Shown: one piece after another, positions 17,357 to 24,760 of the stretch
Numbering within the stretch: the first letter of the stretch is position 1
Layout: each line of letters starts with the position of its first letter
Notes under the pieces: generated by a model
Seen by the model: the letters and a program-made list of their open reading frames with translations, nothing else
The model's database searches: none
Told to the model about the DNA's origin: nothing
Position numbers and translations under genes: made by a program
Source of the DNA: Caldisericota bacterium
GTDB lineage: Bacteria; Caldisericota; JANLFM01
Length of the DNA: 64,000 nt
Reading direction: 5' to 3'
Assembly (NCBI GenBank): GCA_024655865.1
Contig: JANLFM010000003.1
Location: 1-64,000 of the forward strand

Positions 17357-18344
17357 TTTTGCTGTTCCAGCTTATAAGCCCCAGTTCCACAATTTTTTCA
17401 ATCAAGTCTGAGAACTCAAATCCTGCTACTCTTGCAGATTTCGGCAACAGGCTCTCCTTAGTTAATCCCGGTATGGTGTTTATCTCAAGAAGGTAAATTT
17501 CCTCCTCAAAATAAATCATGTCTGCCCTGGCAAACCCCCGGCAGCCTAAGGCCTGAAAGGCAACCACCGCTATTTCCTGGGCCTTTGATGCCACTTCCTC
17601 CTTGATTCGCGCAGGGCAGATTTCTTTGGTTGAGCCATCATATTTAGATTGGTAATCGAAAAATAACCCGGGAGGAATTATTTCAATTACTGGTAGAGGT
17701 TGAGGTGGGTCATTCCCGATTAAAGGAACGGTAATTTCTTTCCCGGGAAGATATTTTTCAATTAGAGCTTTTGAGGATATAGATAAAATTTCCTCAAGAG
17801 CCGATTCCAATTGCTCCAAAGAGGAGGAAATGGCAACCATTAGAGAGGAGCCTGAATCGTTAGGCTTAATTACTAAAGGAAGCCCAAATCTTCCCTTTGC
17901 CTGTTCTAATTTTTCCTCAATCGAATCTTCTTGCTCCAGGAGGATATAAGGGGGCACTACCAGGCCATGCTCCTTAAAGATAAGGCGACTTCTATGTTTG
18001 TCCATTCCCAAAGCGCTTGCCAGGACACCTGATCCAGTGTAAGGAATCCCCGCTATCTCTAACAGTCCCTGCACGGTTCCATCCTCGCCTTTAGGACCGT
18101 GCAGGGCTACAAAGACTATGTCTGGCCGAGGTTTCAGGGCATTAGCCACCGATTCCAGGATGGTTGAATTCTCAGGAAAGGGGTGATCCCTGTTCCACCA
18201 TAGTCCCTGCTCGGTAATTTCCACGGCGTAAGCTCGATGGCCCTTTGAAAGCAAAGCATCCAGGACCATAGAACCGGAGGCAAGGGAAACTTCCCTCTCC
18301 CCTGATTGGCCACCCATCAAAACAGCGACCGTATATTTATTCAT
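17346..18344 (-). CDS. ddl: D-alanine--D-alanine ligase
   Basis: A 332-aa ATP-grasp ligase making the D-Ala-D-Ala terminus of the peptidoglycan stem. The N-terminus VAVLMGGQSGEREVSL is the family signature, HGPKGEDGTVQGLLE binds substrate, and KPNDSGSSLMV with EKYLPGKEITVPL forms the ATP site. ARADMIYFEEEIYLLEINTIPG carries the Mg2+ ligands. It is complete and of normal length. It sits 25 nt after a HAD phosphatase gene. Confidence 0.96.
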   Translation of the reverse strand: MNKYTVAVLMGGQSGEREVSLASGSMVLDALLSKGHRAYAVEITEQGLWWNRDHPFPENSTILESVANALKPRPDIVFVALHGPKGEDGTVQGLLEIAGIPYTGSGVLASALGMDKHRSRLIFKEHGLVVPPYILLEQEDSIEEKLEQAKGRFGLPLVIKPNDSGSSLMVAISSSLEQLESALEEILSISSKALIEKYLPGKEITVPLIGNDPPQPLPVIEIIPPGLFFDYQSKYDGSTKEICPARIKEEVASKAQEIAVVAFQALGCRGFARADMIYFEEEIYLLEINTIPGLTKESLLPKSARVAGFEFSDLIEKIVELGLISWNSKNDT

Positions 18345-18369
18345 GCTTCTCCTTTTTGTCCTTGAGTTT

Positions 18370-19035
18370 CTATTTTAGACGTCCTGAATTAAAAATTTCT
18401 GCAAGTTCGCTAAGGTCTCGCACAAATAGAGAGGGGTTGGAAGCTATGAGAATCTCCTCGGACACGTAAGGTCCCTTGACCGCTACTGTGTAAACCCCAG
18501 CCCTTTTCCCCATTTCCACATCCTCGGGAGCGTCGCCGATATAGGCAGTTTTTTCCGGAATAGTATGGAGCTCCTCAATTAGAGAGAGCAGGGGCAAGGG
18601 GTCGGGCTTACGCGTCCTGTAGTCCTCCATGCAGACAATCCGGTGAAAGAAATGCTGGAGGTTGAATATGCGCAGTTCCTCGTCAAGTCGGTTCCTGTTG
18701 GCTGCGGTAAGAAGGGCCAGGGTGTACCTTGCCCCTTTCAGGGATTGCAGCACCTGAGGAGCATCGTCCATTAAAGACCGGGGTTGGTTGCGATACACTT
18801 CCAGCCAGCGATTATCAGCCCAGGAATAGAGTTCTTCGGGAAGCCCCAAAGCTTTATATGTCCTGTACCAATTCGGGGAATAATATCTGAATACATCCTC
18901 TTCGCGCAGGGGGATTCCCGCTTCACGAAAAATTACCTGATACGCTCTGAGGGTCGCCTCTTTAGAGTTAAGCAGAGTGCCATCCCAGTCGAAAGTTAAT
19001 ACTTCTATGGAGGCCGGAACTAGTTTACCTCTGTC
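18370..19035 (-). CDS. HAD-superfamily phosphatase (phosphoglycolate phosphatase-like)
   Basis: About 221 aa. Motif I is FDWDGTLLNS, motif II LLTAANRNR, motif III around RKPDPLP and motif IV YIGDAPEDVEMGKRAG, a complete HAD set with a small C1 cap, as in Gph/PpaX. The start is uncertain: an upstream TTG at 19077 has no ribosome site and overlaps a good -35 element, whereas the GTG at 19035 lies a few bases after a -10 and would be nearly leaderless. It is the first gene of the minus-strand run to 11.4 kb. Confidence 0.85.
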   Translation of the reverse strand, partial: DRGKLVPASIEVLTFDWDGTLLNSKEATLRAYQVIFREAGIPLREEDVFRYYSPNWYRTYKALGLPEELYSWADNRWLEVYRNQPRSLMDDAPQVLQSLKGARYTLALLTAANRNRLDEELRIFNLQHFFHRIVCMEDYRTRKPDPLPLLSLIEELHTIPEKTAYIGDAPEDVEMGKRAGVYTVAVKGPYVSEEILIASNPSLFVRDLSELAEIFNSGRLK

Positions 19036-19045
19036 CACGTCTAAT

Positions 19046-19074
19046 AGGTTAAAGTTTTTCAGAAAAATTGACAA
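19046..19074 (-). promoter_or_regulatory. Promoter of the HAD-ddl-folD-aminotransferase run
   Basis: On the minus strand TTGTCA (19069-19074), a 17-nt spacer and TAACCT (19046-19051). The predicted start of transcription falls within about 5 nt of the GTG at 19035, hinting at a leaderless or very short-leader mRNA. Confidence 0.4.
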
Positions 19075-19089
19075 CAAAGGAGGTCAAAT

Positions 19090-19833
19090 ATGAAATTAAA
19101 AAGGTTCACGCGATTGCTCATTCTCTCTCTGCTCCTTGTCGGTTTCCTCTTTTTAAGCATTTCCACTTTCAAGACCCAGGGTCCGATCGTTAGCGCGACG
19201 GAAGAGCAGACAGCCTCAAATAGGATCACGGTCTCGGGAGTGGGAACGGTTAAGGCAAAGGCCGACACGGTGGAGATCATCCTGGGGGTGACATCTGATG
19301 GCAAAACAGCCCAGGAAGCTCAGGAAGCTAATTCTACCGCAATGAACAACGTGACCAGGGCGCTGAAAAATATGCTCACCCCGAATGACCGTTGGGAAAC
19401 TGCCTACGTCTCCCTTTACCCTCAGTACGATTACTCTGAAACCGGAAGGGGAACGCTAATCGGTTTTCGGGCGGAAAATGGCATCCACATTGTCCTGAGC
19501 CAGACAGCCCGAGCGGGTGAAATCATTGATGCCTGCGTTGCCGCAGGGGCCAACACCGTTTCCAGCATCCAATTTTCCCTCAAGGATGTGGAGAGCTTGA
19601 AGCTTGAAGCCATAAAAATGGCAATGCAGAATGCGGAAAGTAAGGCTAATGCAGCCCTTCAGGTCATCGGGAAGAGTATTACCGGGGTGGAGAGTATCAA
19701 CGTCTCAGACTCCTACTATCCTCCCATTCCGTACTCTTACACCAAGATGGAAGCTATGGGAGCACCTTCAACTCCCGTTGAGCCCGGATTGCTTGAAGTG
19801 ATCGTCAACGTAACCGTAACCTACACCTTTTAG
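19090..19833 (+). CDS. Secreted SIMPL-domain protein (DUF541)
   Basis: A 247-aa exported protein. A signal or anchor helix (about 8-25) precedes a SIMPL/DUF541 domain (about 45-245) with the typical opening NRITVSGVGTVKAKADTVEI and the repeated 'A...A.A' helix (AIKMAMQNAESKANAAL). The family is widespread in bacterial envelopes, has been linked to oxidative-stress tolerance in E. coli YggE, and forms oligomeric rings. AAAGGAGGT lies just before the ATG. A strong terminator follows, so it is monocistronic. Confidence 0.9.
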   Translation: MKLKRFTRLLILSLLLVGFLFLSISTFKTQGPIVSATEEQTASNRITVSGVGTVKAKADTVEIILGVTSDGKTAQEAQEANSTAMNNVTRALKNMLTPNDRWETAYVSLYPQYDYSETGRGTLIGFRAENGIHIVLSQTARAGEIIDACVAAGANTVSSIQFSLKDVESLKLEAIKMAMQNAESKANAALQVIGKSITGVESINVSDSYYPPIPYSYTKMEAMGAPSTPVEPGLLEVIVNVTVTYTF

Positions 19834-19863
19834 AGGAACTTAAGCCTGCACAGCCAAGTTCTT

Positions 19864-19904
19864 GAGAAAGGTTGTCTCCATGGAGACAACCTTTCTCCTT
19901 TTTT
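19864..19904 (+). terminator. Rho-independent terminator after the SIMPL gene
   Basis: GAGAAAGGTTGTCTCC (19864-19879) is perfectly complementary to 19882-19897 and is followed by TTTTTT. One of the strongest hairpins in the window. Confidence 0.9.
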
Positions 19905-19927
19905 AAGGGAAGTTGTAAAATGATATT

Positions 19928-20986
19928 ATGCCCGAATTAAAAAAAGCCCGGTTATATGAACGCCTGGAAAATCGGGTTGCCCGGTGCCTCGTATGTCCCA
20001 GACGCTGTGTCCTTAAGGAAGGCCAGATAGGCGTTTGCGGTACAAGAATGAATCGGGAAGGCGAAATTTATTCCCTGATTTATGGCATGGTTTCCTCAGT
20101 TGCCATAGACCCTATCGAGAAAAAGCCCCTTTTTCACTTCTATCCGGGTAGCCCTTGTCTTTCCTTTGGTTCCTTTGGGTGCAATTTTCGTTGCATTCAC
20201 TGCCAGAACTGGAGTATTTCCCACCGCATGGTGGAACGGGGAATACCGGATGGAAGGTACGTTTCCCCTGAAGAAGCCGTGAATATCGCCTTAGAAAATG
20301 GAGCCCGAGGCATCTCCTGGACCTACAATGAGCCCACCATCTGGCATGAGTACACCCTGGACTCAGCTAAACTGGCAAAAAAAGCAGGTTTGTACACGGT
20401 GTATGTCACTAACGGATACATCACACTCGAAGCTCTGGAAGAGCTTTCTGGGTGTTTGGATGCTTTCAGGGTAGATCTTAAAGGCTGGGATCGGGAATTC
20501 TGGCGGAAAATTTGTAAAATTGATGACCCCGCGCCTGTTTTTCAGTCAGCCTACACTGCTAAGAACAAATGGCAGATGCATGTGGAGGTGGTCACGAACG
20601 TTATTCCCACCTTCAACGATGACGAAAAAACCTTCCGAAACCTGGCTACCTGGATCAGGGACAACCTGGGTCCAGAATGCCCCTGGCATATTACGCGGTT
20701 TGTTCCCTATTTAGACCTTTCCTACCTTTCACCGACCCCACTTTCTACCCTTGAAAGGGGAAGGGCCATCGGCCTGGAAAACGGTTTAAAATATGTGTAT
20801 CTGGGAAATGTTCCCGGCCATCCGGCAGAAAACACTTATTGCCCGAATTGTGGTTCTCTGCTCATTGAGCGCTATGGATTCTGGATTAAAAAAAGCTCGC
20901 TCTCCCCTGAAAATAGTTGCCCGAATTGTGGGCAAAAGATTAATATTGTAGGCAGTATAGAAACTCATAAAAGCCTCTTTTTCTGA
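19928..20986 (+). CDS. amrS: AmmeMemoRadiSam-system radical SAM enzyme
   Basis: A 352-aa radical SAM protein. An N-terminal Cys-rich segment (CLVCPRRCVLKEGQIGVCG) precedes IDPIEKKPLFHFYPG and the cluster motif CNFRCIHCQNWSISH (about residue 85), exactly the AmrS/PflA-like pattern. A C-terminal zinc-ribbon-like CPNCG...CPNCG pair (about 302-340) is also typical. The reaction is not established for the family; partner AMMECR1 and Memo genes are not in this window. It lies 14 nt upstream of herA and is probably co-transcribed. Confidence 0.92.
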   Translation: MPELKKARLYERLENRVARCLVCPRRCVLKEGQIGVCGTRMNREGEIYSLIYGMVSSVAIDPIEKKPLFHFYPGSPCLSFGSFGCNFRCIHCQNWSISHRMVERGIPDGRYVSPEEAVNIALENGARGISWTYNEPTIWHEYTLDSAKLAKKAGLYTVYVTNGYITLEALEELSGCLDAFRVDLKGWDREFWRKICKIDDPAPVFQSAYTAKNKWQMHVEVVTNVIPTFNDDEKTFRNLATWIRDNLGPECPWHITRFVPYLDLSYLSPTPLSTLERGRAIGLENGLKYVYLGNVPGHPAENTYCPNCGSLLIERYGFWIKKSSLSPENSCPNCGQKINIVGSIETHKSLFF

Positions 20987-21000
20987 GGAGGGAGGTAAGA

Positions 21001-22692
21001 ATGAACCAGGCCCCAATTGGATTTGTAGTAGGAGAGGCCCGATCTGATTCTTTTATTTTTGTTACCACTCCGGAGCTTTGCCCACCACGGTTAGAGTACG
21101 TGGTGCTCAAGGGAATACAGGAAAAAGTCTCAGGCCATACTGAGGAGGTGGAGGTCCTGGCCCAGGTGACGGAGCTATCCGCATCCTCTCAGGTATTCGA
21201 TTCCGCCCTTACCTTCCAAGAAACGGAGACCATCCTCAGGGCTGAGTATTCCTCCTCTCCAAGGATCATAGCCACCGCTACGGTTTTGGGTTACCTGGAC
21301 TGTAAGGATCGAGTTTTTCTCCCCCGCTCTACCCCCCTCCCTGGAGATAGAGTTTATGTCGCCCCTGATGAGCTCCTGGAAAGGTTCTTCACTAGGAACA
21401 TCAGGGACGGAATCTTAGTAGGAACTCTCATTAACCGTCCTCAAGTTGAGGTGAAAATCGATCCTAATGGGCTGAGAAGGCACCTGGCGATCATTGCCCA
21501 GACTGGAGCAGGGAAATCGTACCTTGCAGGGATCCTCCTGGAGAACCTGCTTCAGCTGGGAGGCACAATCATCGTCTTTGATCCCAACTCCGATTACGTT
21601 TGCATGCGCAAAGATAGAAATGGCAGGAATACTCCCTTCGCCTCGGACGTCTCAGTATACCGGGTTCCTAATATTCAAGGGCGACGCTTTTCGGACGAAG
21701 AAATCGGGGGAAGCCATCCCTATACAATTCAATTCTCTCGACTGGGTATAGATGAGATCTGCACTCTGGCGGGAATTCCCGAGAGTTACGCCAACATCAG
21801 GGATGCTATCAAAAAGGCCTGCGCCGAGCTGGAAGAGGAAAATATCGATTATCGCCCTCCCGAGCTGGTGCAAAAGCTCAAGGAAATGGCCGGGGTCATG
21901 GACGAGGACTACCTCTCTCTGCACACTCAGAGGTTCCTGGAAGGAAAGGAAGACCTCATCCCTGAGCTTCCCTCAAAGGTAGGAAAGAGGAAAGGGCTTT
22001 CCGTGGAGACGATAAAAGGCGCGGACCGAGCGGTGAAGTACATTGAAAACCTGTGTTCCTATGACATTTGGGGATTTAGCGATGTGCCCATTGACGAGCT
22101 CCTGAAGCCGGTCAGGCTTTCCGTGATCGATCTCGCAGGTTTAGAAAGAAGCGTTACCGAGTTTGTTGTGGACAAAACGCTCAGGGAAATCTGGGCCAGA
22201 GCAACAACAGGTAAGCTTTCCTACCCAGCCTTTGTTGTTCTGGAGGAGGCACATACCTTCGTCCCCCAGGATAAACAGAGCCACTGCCGGGAAATTATCA
22301 ACCGCATTGCCTCAGAGGGGCGCAAATTTAAAGTCTTTCTGATCGTGATCACCCAGAGGCCTCATAAAATACATCAGGATACGCTCTCTCAGTGCGCCAG
22401 TCAGATCATCATGAAGCTCACCAACCCGGAGGATCAGGAAGCAGTAAAAAAGGCCGCGGAAAACCTTTCAAGCAGCCTCTTTTCGGATTTGCCAGGTTTG
22501 AACATCGGGGAAGCGATCCTTCTTGGCACTTTAACCAGGGTTCCAGTGATGATCAAAGCCGGGGAAAGAATGACAAAGGAGGGAGGTTCGGACATCGACG
22601 TCCCTGAGGCCTTAAGGGGGGCACTGAAGGAAAAGCAAGCGGCAACTCCTCCTGTATTTTTAGAAAGAGTGGAGCCCGAGGAAGCGATATAA
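21001..22692 (+). CDS. herA: HerA-type DNA translocase/helicase ATPase
   Basis: A 563-aa FtsK/HerA-superfamily ATPase. An N-terminal HAS-barrel-like beta domain (about 1-150) precedes the ATPase core: Walker A AQTGAGKSYLAG (about 169), Walker B FVVLEEAHTFVP (about 410), the sensor VITQRPHKI and the HerA-specific LSQCASQIIMKLTNPEDQEA. The insertion at about 230-330 is helical. In archaea hexameric HerA works with NurA nuclease and Mre11-Rad50 in DNA end resection. Here it heads a cluster with mre11- and rad50-like genes, and a NurA lies 9 kb away. AGGAGGGAGG precedes the ATG. Confidence 0.93.
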   Translation: MNQAPIGFVVGEARSDSFIFVTTPELCPPRLEYVVLKGIQEKVSGHTEEVEVLAQVTELSASSQVFDSALTFQETETILRAEYSSSPRIIATATVLGYLDCKDRVFLPRSTPLPGDRVYVAPDELLERFFTRNIRDGILVGTLINRPQVEVKIDPNGLRRHLAIIAQTGAGKSYLAGILLENLLQLGGTIIVFDPNSDYVCMRKDRNGRNTPFASDVSVYRVPNIQGRRFSDEEIGGSHPYTIQFSRLGIDEICTLAGIPESYANIRDAIKKACAELEEENIDYRPPELVQKLKEMAGVMDEDYLSLHTQRFLEGKEDLIPELPSKVGKRKGLSVETIKGADRAVKYIENLCSYDIWGFSDVPIDELLKPVRLSVIDLAGLERSVTEFVVDKTLREIWARATTGKLSYPAFVVLEEAHTFVPQDKQSHCREIINRIASEGRKFKVFLIVITQRPHKIHQDTLSQCASQIIMKLTNPEDQEAVKKAAENLSSSLFSDLPGLNIGEAILLGTLTRVPVMIKAGERMTKEGGSDIDVPEALRGALKEKQAATPPVFLERVEPEEAI

Positions 22693-23600
22693 TGCTCCAG
22701 AGCAAAATAATTTATTCTCCGCATTATTTGATTAAGCTGGAAAATCACGTTTATCAGCCAGAGAAGTATTCCCTGGTGAAGGAGAAGCTCATTCAGGAAG
22801 GATGGGCCTCGGAGTCGGATTTTGTCGAACCGGAGCTGCCTGATGAGAAAACACTGCTTTTAGTCCACACCAGTGAGTACCTGCAAGATTTGAAAGCGCT
22901 CAGGCTTACTCCAAGGACCTGGCGCTCGGAGCTGCCTCTGACCAGAGATACAATTAATTCTGCACTTTACTCAGTTTCCGGTACCATACTTGCTTTCAAG
23001 GAAGCGCTGAGTTCACTTGTAGGAGTTCATCTTGGTGGCGGGCACCATCACGCTTTTCCTGATCATGCGGAAGGTTTCTGTTATCTAAACGATGTGGCTA
23101 TTTGTGCCCGGTACGCTTTGAAAACAGGGCTTACGAGGAAAGTGGCAATCGTCGACTGTGACCTCCACCAGGGAAACGGAACGGCATTCATTTTTAAGGA
23201 TGACCCTGCTGTATTTACCTTCTCAATTCACCAGGAGGATATCTATCCCCCCAAAGAGAAAAGCTCCCTGGATATTGGCCTTAAAGCAGGAGCAGGGGAT
23301 CTGATTTACCTTCAAGAGTTAGAGCGGGCTTTGAAGCAAGTTTTTGATTTTAAACCCGAGCTTGTAATTTACGTGGCCGGGGTGGACCCCTATAAATACG
23401 ATAAATTGGGAAACTTAAAATTGACCAAAGAGGGGCTCTTAAAAAGGGACACTTTAGTGCTCGGGGAATGTGCGAGAAGAAACGTTCCCTGTGTTGTGAC
23501 TATGGCCGGAGGTTACGCCTTCAAAGTAGAGGACACCGTGGAGCTACACTTTCAGACAGCGATCACGGCAATTAGGTTTATGAGAGCCAAAAATGGTTAG
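22692..23600 (+). CDS. Histone-deacetylase-family (AcuC-like) Zn deacylase
   Basis: A 302-aa class I/II HDAC-fold protein. GGGHHHAFPDHAEGFCYLND carries the catalytic His pair (about 117). DCDLHQGNGT (about 155) holds the zinc Asp and His, with the second His of the usual 'HHGNGT' replaced by Gln. AGVDPYKYDKLG supplies the second zinc Asp, and MAGGYAF the terminal Gly-Gly-Tyr. Bacterial relatives deacetylate small molecules or proteins. The ATG overlaps the herA stop and its end overlaps mre11 by 8 nt, so it is translationally coupled inside a DNA-repair operon, unusual company for this family. Confidence 0.9.
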   Translation: MLQSKIIYSPHYLIKLENHVYQPEKYSLVKEKLIQEGWASESDFVEPELPDEKTLLLVHTSEYLQDLKALRLTPRTWRSELPLTRDTINSALYSVSGTILAFKEALSSLVGVHLGGGHHHAFPDHAEGFCYLNDVAICARYALKTGLTRKVAIVDCDLHQGNGTAFIFKDDPAVFTFSIHQEDIYPPKEKSSLDIGLKAGAGDLIYLQELERALKQVFDFKPELVIYVAGVDPYKYDKLGNLKLTKEGLLKRDTLVLGECARRNVPCVVTMAGGYAFKVEDTVELHFQTAITAIRFMRAKNG

Positions 23601-24759
23601 AATAGTTCTTACCGCAGATAACCACCTCAGCGCATATTACAAAAAAATGAACCCCTTCCAGATGGCGGAACGCAAAAAGGCTCTGCAATCCGCTTTCAAG
23701 CAGGTGGTGGATTTTGCTATAGAGCACGCGGATATCTTTCTCCAGGCAGGAGATCTTTTCGATACCACCGAGCCCGGTTACGAAGACATCCTTTTTGTTC
23801 TTAAGTGTTTTAACGAACTGAGCAAAAGGGGAATTAAGGCTTTCGCGATCGGAGGAACCCACGATACGCCGAAATCCAGAGACCGGATGTCCCCTTTAAA
23901 GTTTTTGATGGAGTTAGGGGTAGTGCATTTCTTCCCCAAAAAGACCGAGATTGAAACCGTAAAGATCAGGGTGAACGGGGTGGACCTGGCCATTGGGGGA
24001 ATTTCCACCCATACCCGCCTCCAGGCGTCCGAGGACCCGCTTAAGGGACTGAGTTTTCCTGAACAGGGAGAACTAAACCTTCTCTTGATGCATTATGGCG
24101 TGCAGGGGCATTACATTCCCGGGGCGCAGGACCTCACCGTTTCTTTAGGAAGCCTGGACCTCCTGGATGGGGTAAACCTTTTTGGAATCGGCCACTACCA
24201 CCACCCCAAGGATTTCCGGATTGGAAATAAAACGGTGATCATTCCCGGAGCCACAGAAAGGTTAGATTTTGGCGAACGTGAGGAAAGCTGCGGCTTTTAC
24301 TACATTGAATATAATTCCGGTCGCATTAAGGCAGAATTCAAACAGGTCTTGACTCAACCAATGGGCCAGGTTGTAGTTCGCTCCCCTGAGTTAGAGAGGG
24401 CTTTGCCCGACCCCACTTCCCTTATTCTAAACAGGGTTAGGGAGGCTTCTCACCCCAAAAAGCTGCTCAAGATGAAAGTCGAGGGGATGTTCACCCCCGA
24501 ACTCTATCACCAAATCCAGTGGGGAAAGGTCTGGCAGGAAGGTAAAAGCAATAATTTCTTCTTTGATATCGACCTTTCTTCAATCACCATGGAATCTTGG
24601 AAAGTTGAAGTAAAAGCGGGAGGAGCAGGATATTCCGAAAGAGAGGAAATTCAGAAAGTTGCGGAAGCAATGGCGGAAAAAGCCCCAGGCGAGGAAGAGA
24701 AAAACCTCTATCTCGACGCCTTAGATCTCATCCTCGAGGAGTACAGCCGGAGAAAATGA
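23593..24759 (+). CDS. Mre11/SbcD/YhaO-like DNA repair metallophosphoesterase
   Basis: A 388-aa calcineurin-fold nuclease. Motif I is TADNHL (DxH), motif II AGDLFD, motif IV/V LLMHYGVQG and GIGHYHHP. Motif III, normally GNHD, reads GGTHDTP: the metal-bridging Asn is replaced by Thr while the catalytic His and Asp remain. About 120 C-terminal residues form a separate domain, as in Mre11/YhaO. It is expected to pair with the rad50-like gene that begins one base after its stop. Exonuclease/endonuclease activity is inferred from the family. Confidence 0.9.
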   Translation: MVRIVLTADNHLSAYYKKMNPFQMAERKKALQSAFKQVVDFAIEHADIFLQAGDLFDTTEPGYEDILFVLKCFNELSKRGIKAFAIGGTHDTPKSRDRMSPLKFLMELGVVHFFPKKTEIETVKIRVNGVDLAIGGISTHTRLQASEDPLKGLSFPEQGELNLLLMHYGVQGHYIPGAQDLTVSLGSLDLLDGVNLFGIGHYHHPKDFRIGNKTVIIPGATERLDFGEREESCGFYYIEYNSGRIKAEFKQVLTQPMGQVVVRSPELERALPDPTSLILNRVREASHPKKLLKMKVEGMFTPELYHQIQWGKVWQEGKSNNFFFDIDLSSITMESWKVEVKAGGAGYSEREEIQKVAEAMAEKAPGEEEKNLYLDALDLILEEYSRRK

Positions 24760-24760
24760 G

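Noticed and set aside
19068..19073. Perfect TTGACA on the plus strand before the SIMPL gene
   Set aside because: Any matching -10 would fall inside the coding region; the site fits better as the minus-strand -35 TTGTCA one base over.
21001..24759. HerA-based phage-defence island
   Set aside because: HerA occurs in defence systems, but here it sits with Mre11/Rad50-like genes and housekeeping neighbours, without the Sir2, DUF4297 or other effectors seen in such systems. DNA repair is the simpler reading.
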